Source: Planctomycetota bacterium (GTDB lineage Bacteria > Planctomycetota > UBA1135 > GCA-002686595). From it: a stretch of 64,000 nt of DNA. The first letter of the stretch is position 1; every line of letters starts with the position of its first letter. Under the pieces are notes generated by a model, which made no database searches, was not told the origin of the DNA, and saw only the letters and a list, made by a program, of their open reading frames with translations. This document shows positions 49,766 through 58,858 of the stretch, piece by piece. A program made the position numbers and the translations under genes. The stretch spans positions 124,001-188,000 of the forward strand of contig DUCM01000005.1 of NCBI GenBank assembly GCA_012959785.1. Direction: 5' to 3'.

Positions 49766-52333
49766 CTAGGGGCAGAACGATATGCCCAGACTGCTGGAGA
49801 GGTTGTAGCCGTTGCCCAGGGGGCCTGCGGGATCGCGATACCATACCTGGAAGTACCAGGTGGAGCCCGCCAGGATCTCACTCTGGCCGCCACCGGTGGG
49901 CGGCGCTGCGAGGTCGATCACGCGTACCATCTCGCCACTGCTATTGAAGCTCTGGGGAGGTTGCAGCCGGAAGGTGCCGCCGGAAACACAGAGCGAGCCG
50001 TCGCCGAAGGGCGTCTCGAAATTCCCGGGCCCATAGAAATGAACTCCAAACTGCCCCGGGACGCCTGAATGCGAGTGCAGCTCTAGGTCGTTGACCGTGA
50101 GCGAGGGACTGCCCAGCACGGAGAGCTGGGCGCCCGCTCCCACGGAATTGGCCGCCGCCGAGCAGCCAGGTGTGATGCTACAACCGCACAGGGCCTCTGA
50201 AACCCGCAAGTCATCCACGCAGGCCTCGATGATGGAGTCAATATTCACATCCGCCGCCATGAAGCGCACGCGAGTGGAACCCGTGGGCACAACGAAGTCC
50301 TTGAGCCGAAAAGAGGCGTGCCTCCAACTGGCAATGGATGCGTGTTGGGGGGTGTCAATGGCTTCGAGCAGAGTCCACTGCGCACCGCCATCCACGCTAA
50401 CCCGGATGGAAAACTTGTCCGGGGGTTGAGGGGAACCCTCGCCCTTGCTGAACCAGTACCAGAAACTCAAGATCGGATCGTTCCAACCCGCGAGGTCCAT
50501 GTTCGGCGAAGTCAGCGAGGTGAATCCGCCACCGACATCGGAGTTGGCACCGGTGAGCCAGCATTGGCTGCCGCCGGGGGTGTGGTCCGAATCGGGGGTT
50601 GCGAGACCCGCCACGGGCACGCCTAGTTCCCAGATACCCGCGGTCGCTGTGTCGGCGAGATCGCCGGCGATCCAACCCGCGGGGCCAACTTCAAAGTCCT
50701 CTTCCAGGGCCACCCGCTCGACATCGCCCGAGAGGCTGCGATAAGAAGTAAAGGGCGCCTCGTCGGGTAGGGTCCAGAGAGTGCCGTTTTGAGAGCGGGC
50801 ACCGATGAACCAACGCACTTCGGCGCCGCAGGTCGTGGCCGGGAAATCGGCGCGGTAATCGTCACCTCCGAGGGCCACCAGGGGCACTTCCACGAGGCCG
50901 AGTCCGGCATCGAAGAAGAGCCGCGCGCTGCCTACGGCCAGATCGCCGGGGGCGTCCTCAGCGATGGTGACCAGCAGCGAATCTCCACCCGGCGCGATCA
51001 ACTCTGGCGCGTTGGCCGCCAGGGCCAAGCTCACAGGCGGCGTACCCACCCACCACACGAAGAGGCCCTTTTCCAGGTCGCTGCCAATCACCACTCCGCT
51101 CGGGAAGTAGGGATAACAACTCCAGAGCCCGTTGAAAGCGTCCGTATCGTCGCCGGGCCAGGTGTCGAAGGAAGCCACCTCGACGCCCGCCAAGGGGCTG
51201 GACACATCGAAGACTCGCAAGCCGCTGCGGTAGTTGGCTTCGAACACGAGGTTGCCCTTGGTGTACAGGTTGTGTCCGATGGAGGAGTTGCCGTTGGTGA
51301 AGGTGGACACATGTTGCGGATCGTCGATGTCGGACACATCGATGACATGGGTTGTGGTGGGCAAGACACCGTTCTCGTCGAGTTCATCATCGAGATAGAG
51401 CACCTGGCGATCCTCGCTCAACCAGGCCTGGTGTGAGTAACGCCCGCCGGGGTACTGGTACTGCGCGCGCACCTGGGGATTGTTCTTGTTGGTCACATCC
51501 ACAATGCTCAGTCCGGTTTGCACGCTGCCGTTGCCGAATCCTCCGCAAGCAAAGGCGATCTCGCGCCCCGCATAGGGGCCCGATGTGTAGGTCACAACTT
51601 GCACATCGTGGACATAGCGGCCGTGCCAGGAACCCACGAACTGGGGCGAAGTGGGATTCGACAGGTTGTAGATGCGCAGGCCCGTGTCGGAGGCGCCGCC
51701 GCAGCGGTAGAGGTAACCGCTCTCGGTGTCTATGGCGACATTGTGGCTCTTCTGGGTCCCGCCCGAAGTCACGGTGTTCACCAGATTGACCTGGCCGTTG
51801 TCGATGTTGCCGAGGTCAAAGATCTGGATCCCGCCGCCGCCTTCACTCACGGCGTAGGCGTAGCTCTCGTAGGTCTTCACATCGCGCCAGAGGCTGGGGG
51901 ATCCGCTCTGGAAGGAAATGACCTGGGGATCCGAGGGGTCGCTGATCTCGACGAAGGCCGTGCCGTTCGAGAGGCCGATCAGAGCGTACTCGCGACCCGA
52001 AGGAGCGACATAACCCCAACAGTCGTTGCCGCTGTTGGCACCGGCGGCGAGTTGGCCCAGGGGTAGCCACGACAGCAGGGTCACGGACTGAGCCGGGAAC
52101 TGGATCGAGCCTGAGCCCAGGCCGGTGCCAAGCAGCGAAGTGCTGCCCGTGGGCGGCAGGAACTGCTGGGGGCGGCCGTGCCGGGGCAGGTGGGCCCCAG
52201 GTGTGTAGCCGGGACCTCCGAAGGGTGCCACCCGGTCGAGCAACTTGGGATCGTCCTCGTGGACGAACGCAAGAGCACCCAGGGAAAGCAGGGCCAGAGA
52301 CAGGCAGGTGCGCACAAGAAAGGTCGGGATCAT
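49766..52333 (-). CDS. Exported choice-of-anchor B (LVIVD-repeat) protein with planctomycete-type C-terminal module
   Basis: An 855-residue protein with a signal peptide (MIPTFLVRTCLSLALLSLGALA). Residues about 80-440 carry LVIVD-type propeller repeats of choice-of-anchor B proteins: NDCWGYVAPSGREYALIGL, VEISDPSDPQVISF, KSHNVAIDTESGYLY, LRIYNLSNPTSPQFVG, LSIVDVTNKNNPQV and HNLYTKGNLVFEANYRSGLRVFDV. A beta-sandwich region with GGFTSLTSPNMDLAGW follows. The final 155 residues resemble the module ending the 10078-11844 protein: CGCS...GC, FGDGSLC, QVWYRDPAG, NGYNLSS. Secreted or surface-bound; role unknown. Confidence 0.9.
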   Translation of the reverse strand: MIPTFLVRTCLSLALLSLGALAFVHEDDPKLLDRVAPFGGPGYTPGAHLPRHGRPQQFLPPTGSTSLLGTGLGSGSIQFPAQSVTLLSWLPLGQLAAGANSGNDCWGYVAPSGREYALIGLSNGTAFVEISDPSDPQVISFQSGSPSLWRDVKTYESYAYAVSEGGGGIQIFDLGNIDNGQVNLVNTVTSGGTQKSHNVAIDTESGYLYRCGGASDTGLRIYNLSNPTSPQFVGSWHGRYVHDVQVVTYTSGPYAGREIAFACGGFGNGSVQTGLSIVDVTNKNNPQVRAQYQYPGGRYSHQAWLSEDRQVLYLDDELDENGVLPTTTHVIDVSDIDDPQHVSTFTNGNSSIGHNLYTKGNLVFEANYRSGLRVFDVSSPLAGVEVASFDTWPGDDTDAFNGLWSCYPYFPSGVVIGSDLEKGLFVWWVGTPPVSLALAANAPELIAPGGDSLLVTIAEDAPGDLAVGSARLFFDAGLGLVEVPLVALGGDDYRADFPATTCGAEVRWFIGARSQNGTLWTLPDEAPFTSYRSLSGDVERVALEEDFEVGPAGWIAGDLADTATAGIWELGVPVAGLATPDSDHTPGGSQCWLTGANSDVGGGFTSLTSPNMDLAGWNDPILSFWYWFSKGEGSPQPPDKFSIRVSVDGGAQWTLLEAIDTPQHASIASWRHASFRLKDFVVPTGSTRVRFMAADVNIDSIIEACVDDLRVSEALCGCSITPGCSAAANSVGAGAQLSVLGSPSLTVNDLELHSHSGVPGQFGVHFYGPGNFETPFGDGSLCVSGGTFRLQPPQSFNSSGEMVRVIDLAAPPTGGGQSEILAGSTWYFQVWYRDPAGPLGNGYNLSSSLGISFCP

Positions 52334-52440
52334 GTTGGCGAATGGCAGCAGAGCAGATGAATTGACGGGCTGGGTCTCATTCTAACGGCGAAAACCGCGC
52401 TTTGGGGACCTTCGCTGGCCCTTTACTGGCCGCCCAGCCA

Positions 52441-53673
52441 TCAGGAGTCGAAGAGCGCCAACCCGAGAAGTTCCTGCGCCAGAAACTCCGCCAGCAGGCT
52501 GTGACCGGCGGCGCTGGGATGGACCGCGTCGAGGTAGAGATCGAACTCGGTCTGCCCGGCCTGGATGGCTCGATCGAGCGGCACTCGCAGGTCCAGGAGA
52601 GGTATGCCAAGCTCGCGGCAAAAGCGCTCCAGGCGAGCTTGGGGCGCGCCCAGATCGGCGTCAACTCTCGGATCGATTTGGGCCGTATAGGGAAACACGG
52701 CGATCACGAAGGGCAAGTCCCGTGCGGCGCACCACACATGCATGGAACGCACCTCGGCCAGAGTCATGTCCCAGGCCGCTCGCACCCGGGCGCTGTCCGG
52801 TTCGAGCATCAGGTCGTAGACGCTCAGTACTTCAGCCGCGAGCGCGGCTTCGCCCGCATCCAGTCCCGTCTCGAGCCGCGCCAACCCCTGGCGCAAGAGA
52901 TTTGTCCAGGAGCGCGCCGCCAGCCAACCCTCCAGACCGCTCTTGCGGCTGTGCTCCAATTGAAAGCCCCGCTCGCTGCCGCCAAAACGGGACAGGGACA
53001 GTTTCTCGGTCACATCATTGAGCACGAATCCGAGGAGCACCAGATCCACGGCGCGGCGTTCGCCCTCGCGGCGCAAAAACTCGGCCTCTTGCCAGGGAGA
53101 CCAGCCGCCCACGCCACAGTTGAGAACTTCAACGCTCTCCACAGTCGCGTCGTCCAGGCGCGCTTCGAGCTGGGCTGGCAGGGTCGCTGCGTCAGCCTCG
53201 ATACGAAACCCGAAGACCACGCTGTCGCCCAAGAACAACACGCGCCGCGTACCCGGCGCCGGTTCCAGGCTGCGTTCGGGGCCTCGCAAGCCCCGCGAGT
53301 TGGTCGCCACGGGTACGCCGAGCCAATGCACCCGAGCGTTCCGTGCGAGGCGCCAGCCGAGGGTGCTGTCGGCTTCAAAGAGCTGCGAAGGTGCTTCAAA
53401 GTAGGGCGCCCAGGCGAGTTCCACCGCCACCACCGGCGAGAGCCCGAGGAGCACCAGGGCGAGCCTCGCTGGCCGCTGGCCGGCCTTTGCCCTGGCCGCG
53501 GCCCAACGCGCCAGAAAGAAAAACAAAAGGGCCAGAGCCACGGCGCAGATCTCGGCCACGAGGACCTCCGCCAGGGATTCTGGCGAGAGTTCGCCTGCGG
53601 GATGGCTGGCCGCCACGCTCCAGCGGTTGAAAGCCAGAGCGCAGGCAAGCCAACAGCCCGCCCCAAGTCGCAA
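52441..53673 (-). CDS. Membrane-anchored SGNH/GDSL hydrolase
   Basis: A 410-residue protein with hydrophobic spans at about residues 37-60 and 70-88. A periplasmic SGNH esterase domain follows, with nucleophile Ser in LFLGDSVVFGFR, glycine block NCGVGGWSPWQ, oxyanion Asn in GFVLNDVTEK and the Asp/His pair in DAVHPSAAGH. The first usable start is a TTG at 53673 without a strong ribosome-binding site, 47 bases after maeB on the same strand; no ATG precedes the first span, so the exact start is uncertain. Unlike the SGNH protein at 3626 it has no DUF5989-like tail. Confidence 0.88.
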   Translation of the reverse strand: MRLGAGCWLACALAFNRWSVAASHPAGELSPESLAEVLVAEICAVALALLFFFLARWAAARAKAGQRPARLALVLLGLSPVVAVELAWAPYFEAPSQLFEADSTLGWRLARNARVHWLGVPVATNSRGLRGPERSLEPAPGTRRVLFLGDSVVFGFRIEADAATLPAQLEARLDDATVESVEVLNCGVGGWSPWQEAEFLRREGERRAVDLVLLGFVLNDVTEKLSLSRFGGSERGFQLEHSRKSGLEGWLAARSWTNLLRQGLARLETGLDAGEAALAAEVLSVYDLMLEPDSARVRAAWDMTLAEVRSMHVWCAARDLPFVIAVFPYTAQIDPRVDADLGAPQARLERFCRELGIPLLDLRVPLDRAIQAGQTEFDLYLDAVHPSAAGHSLLAEFLAQELLGLALFDS

Positions 53674-53720
53674 GAGTCGCGCCAGGGCCAGGGGCTCCGG
53701 CGCCGCGGCCTCTTGACCCT

Positions 53721-56012
53721 TCAGTGAGCCATCTCCTGGGCCATGGTGTCTTGGCGCATGCGTGCGTCCACCACCACCAGAGAAGTCATGTGGATCAGGT
53801 CCTGCACCTCGACGCTGCCCGGTTGAAGCATGGACACCGGCCGTTCAAACCCAAGCAGCATGGGGCCAATGGCCGAAGCCTCGGCCAAGCTGCGCACCAA
53901 GCCAAAACCGATGTTGGCCGCTTCGAGGTTGGGGAAGACGAGCAGGTTGGCCGCCCGTCCGCCCAACTGGATATTGGGGTAGCGTTCGTGGAGCAGAGGA
54001 TCGAGGGCCACATCCACGCGCATCTCTCCGTCGATGACGAGGCTCGGGTCCTCGGCCCGCGCCAGGCCCACGGCCCGTCGTACCATGTCGCTACGCGGGT
54101 GCGGGCTGCCACCAAAACTCGAGAAGGAGAGCATGGCTGCCACCGGTTCGATACCCATGCGACGCATGGCCTGGGCCGCGAGCAGGGCGATCTCGGCCAG
54201 GGACTCGGCTGAGGGCTCAATGTTGATGGCTGTGTCCGTGAGGAACAACGCGCCGCGATTGGTGATCAAGAGGCTCATGCCGCAGGCCAAGCGGCAACCC
54301 GGCTGCAGGGGAATAACCTTGAGGATCGGCGGCATGGTCTTGCGCACATGGCGCGTGACGCCGCAGACCATGGCATCGGCCAGACCACCTCGCAGTATCA
54401 TGGATGAAAACCACATGGGATCCTCCAGGCGCTTCTTGGCCTCGGCCAGGCTGACCCTCGCGCGATGGCGACGAATCTCCACCAACTCCTGGGCGAAGCC
54501 CTCGGAGCGTTGATCCGTCTTGGGGTTTAGGATCTCCATGGGGCCCAGGTCCACGGCCAGTTCCTCCGCCTGCTCGCAAATCTCCCTTCGGTCCCCCACC
54601 AGGACAGGAAAGGCGATTCCTTCGCGCTCCACGGCCTGGGCTGCGAGCAAGACCTTGGGGTGGGCGCCCTCGGGGTACAGCACCCGGGCCGGGTGGCGTT
54701 GCGCACGGGTCACGGCGCGGCGCATGAGGTCCCGCTCGGGACCGAGGCGCTGGGCCAGCTCGCGTTCGTAGGCGTCGAGGTCGATCTGCCGGCGAGCCAC
54801 GCCGGTTTGCATGGCCGCTGCGGCCACGGCGCGGGTGACCGTGGGCAGGACGCGGGCGTCGAGAGGTTTGGGAATCAGGTACTCAACGCCGAACTCGAGA
54901 CTCTCGAGGCCGTAGACGCGAGCCACCCCCCGGGGCACGGGTTCCTTGGCCAGCCCCGCCAGGGCCAAAGTGGCGGCGTGCATCATCTCTGTGTTTATGC
55001 ACCGGGCGCGCACATCCAGCGCGCCGCGGAACAGGAACGGGAAGCCCAGGACATTGTTAACTTGATTGGGGTGGTCCGAGCGACCGGTGGCCATGATCAC
55101 ATCGGGGCGCGCCGCGATGGCATCGGCGTAGGGAATTTCAGGGTCGGGATTGGCCATGGCCAGGACCACAGGACGTGCCGCCATGCTGCGCAACATGGCG
55201 GGCGTGACCACATTGCCAACGGAAACGCCGAGGAAGACATCGGCATCCACCATCGCATCCTCGAGGGTTCGCCGATCAGTCTGGGCGGCAAAGGGTAGCT
55301 TGTACTCGTTCATGCCCTCGCGGCGACCGGCGTAGATCACGCCCTTCGAGTCGCACATGATGAAATTCTTCCTGGCGATGCCCAGGGTGATGGCGTAGTT
55401 GGCGCAGGCGATGGCGGCGGCGCCAGCCCCGTTGACCACCACGCGCACATCGCTCAGTTTTTTCTCGGCCAGTTCAAGGCCATTCAGAAGCGCCGCTCCG
55501 CAGATCAGCGCCGTGCCGTGCTGGTCATCATGGAAAACCGGTATGTCGAGGATCTCCACCAACTGGCGCTCGATCTCAAAGCAGCGCGGGCTGGAAATGT
55601 CCTCCAGGTTGATCCCCGAGACCGTGGGCGCAATGGCGCGCACCGCGGCGACGATCTCGTCGGTATCCTGCGTGGAGAGCTCGATGTCGATCACATCGAT
55701 GTCGGCGAAGCGCTTGAAGAGCACCGCCTTGCCCTCCATCACGGGCTTGCTCGCGAGGGGCCCGATGTTGCCCAGCCCCAGGACCGCCGAACCGTCGGTG
55801 ACCACCGCCACGAGGTTGCCCTTGGCGGTGTAGTCGTAGACTCGGGCGGGGTCCTTGGCGATCTCTCGGCAGGGCTCGGCCACCCCCGGCGTGTAGGCGA
55901 GGGACAGGTCGATCTGGGTCAGGCAGGGCTTGGTAGCGACGATCTCGATCTTCCCGGGTCGACCCTGAGAATGATAGAGCAGTGCTTCCTTGGCGGTGGT
56001 GAGGGGTTTCAT
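53721..56012 (-). CDS. maeB: NADP-dependent malic enzyme, MaeB type with phosphotransacetylase domain
   Basis: A 763-residue cytoplasmic enzyme that converts malate to pyruvate and CO2. The malic enzyme part (1-430) shows the SLAYTPGVAEPCREIA opening, KGNLVAVVTDGSAVLGLGNIGP, INLEDISSPRCFEIE, FHDDQHGTA and VVNGAGAAAIACANY. The C-terminal 330 residues are a phosphate acetyltransferase-like domain (HPARVLYPEGAHPKVLLAA ... LFLTDTAINIEPSAESLAEIA), which in MaeB is thought to regulate by acetyl-CoA rather than catalyse. Full length for the family. Neighbours are unrelated. Confidence 0.96.
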   Translation of the reverse strand: MKPLTTAKEALLYHSQGRPGKIEIVATKPCLTQIDLSLAYTPGVAEPCREIAKDPARVYDYTAKGNLVAVVTDGSAVLGLGNIGPLASKPVMEGKAVLFKRFADIDVIDIELSTQDTDEIVAAVRAIAPTVSGINLEDISSPRCFEIERQLVEILDIPVFHDDQHGTALICGAALLNGLELAEKKLSDVRVVVNGAGAAAIACANYAITLGIARKNFIMCDSKGVIYAGRREGMNEYKLPFAAQTDRRTLEDAMVDADVFLGVSVGNVVTPAMLRSMAARPVVLAMANPDPEIPYADAIAARPDVIMATGRSDHPNQVNNVLGFPFLFRGALDVRARCINTEMMHAATLALAGLAKEPVPRGVARVYGLESLEFGVEYLIPKPLDARVLPTVTRAVAAAAMQTGVARRQIDLDAYERELAQRLGPERDLMRRAVTRAQRHPARVLYPEGAHPKVLLAAQAVEREGIAFPVLVGDRREICEQAEELAVDLGPMEILNPKTDQRSEGFAQELVEIRRHRARVSLAEAKKRLEDPMWFSSMILRGGLADAMVCGVTRHVRKTMPPILKVIPLQPGCRLACGMSLLITNRGALFLTDTAINIEPSAESLAEIALLAAQAMRRMGIEPVAAMLSFSSFGGSPHPRSDMVRRAVGLARAEDPSLVIDGEMRVDVALDPLLHERYPNIQLGGRAANLLVFPNLEAANIGFGLVRSLAEASAIGPMLLGFERPVSMLQPGSVEVQDLIHMTSLVVVDARMRQDTMAQEMAH

Positions 56013-56090
56013 GTGGCCGACTATTCTGCCTTGGCGAGTGAAGAGGTGAAAGCAGCACGGGCAAGACCCGTTCGAAGCGTCAATCGCGGC

Positions 56091-57182
56091 CTAGAACAGA
56101 TACCTGGCGAGGCGTGCGGAGAGTCGTGACGAAACCCAGCCGGGCAGGCATGTCCAGGCTTGGCGAAGGACTCTCGTGCGCGGATTCGAAGGCGTGAAGC
56201 TAGGGAGCTTGCGTGAACGCAAGAGGCCGTAGGCGTAGTGCAAGGGCTGGGGTTCGAAGCCTTGATTGCGTTTGAATTTGACCGCACCGGCGTCGCGCCG
56301 CGAACGGCCCAGGTCGAAGACGCGCAGGCCGCGGGTCACAGCCCAGGCCTGCAACTCGGCAATCATGAAACTCGTGGCCGCATAGGAACGATTGGCCTCG
56401 GGAGTGGTGCCGATGTAGTACATGCGCAATTCGTCCCCATCGATGAAGCTCATGCTCACCGCAACCAACTCCGATCCGCGGCGCACGGCGTGCAAGGCCA
56501 CAGCGTCCCCCAACTCACGGCCAAGGGCTTCGAACCAGGCCACGGGTAGGCCCGGTGAACCCAGGCGCTGCTTGCTCTGGAGAAATAGGCGCGCCAGATC
56601 AGAGATGAACCAAGCTCCCTCGGCAAAGGACAGGCCGTGGGTGTCCGCAGCTCGGCGCACCAGGCGGCGCTCGTCCTTCTTCATGGCCTTCAGCACATCG
56701 GCCGCATCTTCGGGCAGTCCCTTCTTGAAGGTCACATACAAGTCAGAGGCTGTCAGGCCGGGGCACTCGAGTTTCGCGGCACTGCGTAACTCCAGTCGCC
56801 CCACGCCCTCGGCACGGGCTCGTCGCAGGGCAAACTCGACAAGCTGCGACTCGATATCCCCGTCAAGGCCTGCGTCCTCCGCGACCAGGGGGCCGCCCTG
56901 CACTCCATAGGGCACGGAGACGTGGTGGACGCTGCCGAGCAAGCCGCGGCAGCGCATGAGTGGCAAGCAGCCCACCACGCGCCCCTGGGCCAGGGCCACG
57001 AGGTCGCGGTTCTGGTGGCCGAAGACCGCGCTCACAGCCCGCCGCCAGCCTGGCCGATGAAAAACGGTACCGCCCGGGTGCGCAGCCACGAACTCCTCCA
57101 GCGCGGCCTCGTCAGCGGGAAGTGCCGGACGCAGTTCGAGCCCGGAGGCTGTTTGGGTTTGGTGCGGGGCTGAGGGGGTCAA
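56091..57182 (-). CDS. FemAB-like GNAT acyltransferase (XrtA/PEP-CTERM-associated type)
   Basis: A 363-residue protein with two GNAT folds. Signs are FHRPGWRRAVSAVFGH near the N-terminus, YYIGTTPEANRSYAATSFMIAEL, and the characteristic FDLGRSRRDAGAVKFKRNQGFEPQPLHYAY. The latter matches the FemAB family found with exosortase XrtA and PEP-CTERM polysaccharide loci. No exosortase or PEP-CTERM protein is in the window. It uses a TTG start at 57182 with the strong site AGGAAGG seven bases upstream; a stop codon lies shortly before it in frame. The probable role is aminoacyl or acyl transfer to an envelope polymer (inference). Confidence 0.86.
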   Translation of the reverse strand: MTPSAPHQTQTASGLELRPALPADEAALEEFVAAHPGGTVFHRPGWRRAVSAVFGHQNRDLVALAQGRVVGCLPLMRCRGLLGSVHHVSVPYGVQGGPLVAEDAGLDGDIESQLVEFALRRARAEGVGRLELRSAAKLECPGLTASDLYVTFKKGLPEDAADVLKAMKKDERRLVRRAADTHGLSFAEGAWFISDLARLFLQSKQRLGSPGLPVAWFEALGRELGDAVALHAVRRGSELVAVSMSFIDGDELRMYYIGTTPEANRSYAATSFMIAELQAWAVTRGLRVFDLGRSRRDAGAVKFKRNQGFEPQPLHYAYGLLRSRKLPSFTPSNPRTRVLRQAWTCLPGWVSSRLSARLARYLF

Positions 57183-57283
57183 GCGCAGACCTTCCTGGCC
57201 AGCGGTGTGTCAGAAGACGCCGCGGGCCTTGGGGCCGTCAGTTGAACACTATTTGGCCGCGCGTCACAACGGCTCGCCTCGGC

Positions 57284-58633
57284 TCAAGCGCCGTCGAGTC
57301 GGTCCAGCTCCGCGCGCAACTGTTCGAGGGCACGCCACGCGAGAGGACTCAGAGCGCCCTGGGGTAAGGCCAGCAAGTCCTGCTCCTCATAGCGATCGAC
57401 GAGCAGGTCGTATAACTCGTCATTGACAGCCTCGCGTCCCCGCCGTATCAGTTTGTAGCGTTTCCCGCGCACCGCGCGCTTGCGCTTGGCGTGGGGCACC
57501 GGGCCGTTGGGACGGAACAACTCGGCGAAGACAAAGCGCCGCAAAGAAGGCCTTTGGGGCTGGCTGAGGTAGGGCACGAGGCTCACCGAGTCATCCGGCG
57601 CCAGGGCGCTCGGCAGGGTCGCCGAGCACAGCTCGATGGTGGTGGCGAAGAGGTCACTGGTGTTGATCAGGGCATTGCAAGTCGCGCCACCAGTGGGCAC
57701 CCCGGGTCCGGTGATGATCAGGGGCACGCCGAGGCCGCCTTCGTACATCGTGAGCTTTGCGTGCTCGGGGGTGAAGGGCGGCGCGCATACTTCTCGGGGG
57801 GTGCCGTTGTCCCCCAGGAAAATGATGTTCGGCGGTCCGCCCGAAGGCGGCAGTCCCGCCAGCAGTCGACCGATCTCCGTGTCCATGACCTCGATGGCCG
57901 CCTTGTAGAAGGGCCGCGGAATCTCCCGCGGATCCACATCGGGCAATTCCACCGAGAACATTCCGGCCGGGGGAATATGAAAGGGCTCGTGGGGAGCATT
58001 GAAGGCCACGAAGCACATCCAGGGCTCGGGTGCCGTGGCGATCCATGCCAGGGCTTCATTTACCGTGTCGACGGTGGCGTAGGTTGTAGAAGTCGAGACG
58101 TTGCCGTTGACCACCTTGGTCCAGTTGTAGAACGACTGGGGGTAATGGAAGTTGCCCAGCGCGCCGGAGAAGTGGGCGTAACCCGCTGCATTGGCGTGAC
58201 TGGGGTCGGAGTGGGCTCCGAGATGCCACTTGCCGATCATGGCGCAGGACCAACTCGGGAAGGTCTGACTGCTGAGGACTTCGGGCAGGATCAACTCGGA
58301 GTGCTGAAGATCGGGGCCGCCGCCGCCAATCAGGTAGCCCATTCCTGTTCGAAAGCCGTAGCGCCCCGTCTGCAGGGTGGCCCGGGTGGGTGTGCAGATG
58401 GGATTCGCCCAGCAATTACGAAACTTCAATCCGGAGGCCGCCAATCCGTCGATGACGGGGGTGGCGGGCAGGTCCAGCCCCTCGCCATAGCAGGCGAGCA
58501 TGTCCACCCCCAAATCGTCAGCCACGAGCACCAAGAGGTTCGGAGGCGTCCCTTGAGGAGCCCCGTGGACCGGGCTCCCCAAGAGCTGGAACAGAACCGC
58601 GGTGACGGCGAAAGCGTGGAGGAAATAGCGCAT
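57284..58633 (-). CDS. Exported sulfatase, Cys-type
   Basis: A 449-residue protein with a signal peptide (MRYFLHAFAVTAVLFQLLGSPVHG). The catalytic motif Cys80-Thr-Pro-Thr-Arg in NPICTPTRATLQTGRYG needs oxidation to formylglycine by a maturase encoded elsewhere. Metal ligands Asp39-Asp40 (VADDLGVD) and the later IIFLGDNGTPRE and KLTMYEGGLGVPLI blocks fit arylsulfatase A-type enzymes. Probably cleaves sulfate from algal polysaccharides, as in many marine Planctomycetota. The upstream in-frame extension to 58801 precedes the signal peptide and was rejected. Confidence 0.94.
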   Translation of the reverse strand: MRYFLHAFAVTAVLFQLLGSPVHGAPQGTPPNLLVLVADDLGVDMLACYGEGLDLPATPVIDGLAASGLKFRNCWANPICTPTRATLQTGRYGFRTGMGYLIGGGGPDLQHSELILPEVLSSQTFPSWSCAMIGKWHLGAHSDPSHANAAGYAHFSGALGNFHYPQSFYNWTKVVNGNVSTSTTYATVDTVNEALAWIATAPEPWMCFVAFNAPHEPFHIPPAGMFSVELPDVDPREIPRPFYKAAIEVMDTEIGRLLAGLPPSGGPPNIIFLGDNGTPREVCAPPFTPEHAKLTMYEGGLGVPLIITGPGVPTGGATCNALINTSDLFATTIELCSATLPSALAPDDSVSLVPYLSQPQRPSLRRFVFAELFRPNGPVPHAKRKRAVRGKRYKLIRRGREAVNDELYDLLVDRYEEQDLLALPQGALSPLAWRALEQLRAELDRLDGA

Positions 58634-58810
58634 GGATCTGGCGACCCGTGGGACGCACAGGCACCCTCCAGAGTGCCACCAGACACCACTTTCTGCCAGA
58701 GGCGGCGTCTGATCTTCCAGCAACGGCCCTCGCCCGCCCGCGCCCTGGGGCCAACAAGTGGCCCGGGAGTGGGCGGCCGAGCCCACCCCCTCCCGGGCCA
58801 ATCAGCCCAG

Positions 58811-58858
58811 GCCTAGCCCGGACGATGCATGCAATCATTCATGCAAACGGGCTAGAAC
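58811..58858. repeat. Palindromic 3'-end element, copy B
   Basis: CTAGCCCG (58813-58820) pairs with CGGGCTAG (58848-58855), and inside it TGCATG (58826-58831) pairs with CATGCA (58840-58845). The glnA stop (TAG on the minus strand, 58852-58854) lies in one arm. Read on the minus strand it shares GTTCTAG, TTTGCATGAAT and CCGGGCTAG in order with copy A at 5188-5223, with about 11 extra bases before the last block. It probably forms a terminator-like hairpin after glnA, though no U-run follows. Confidence 0.65.
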
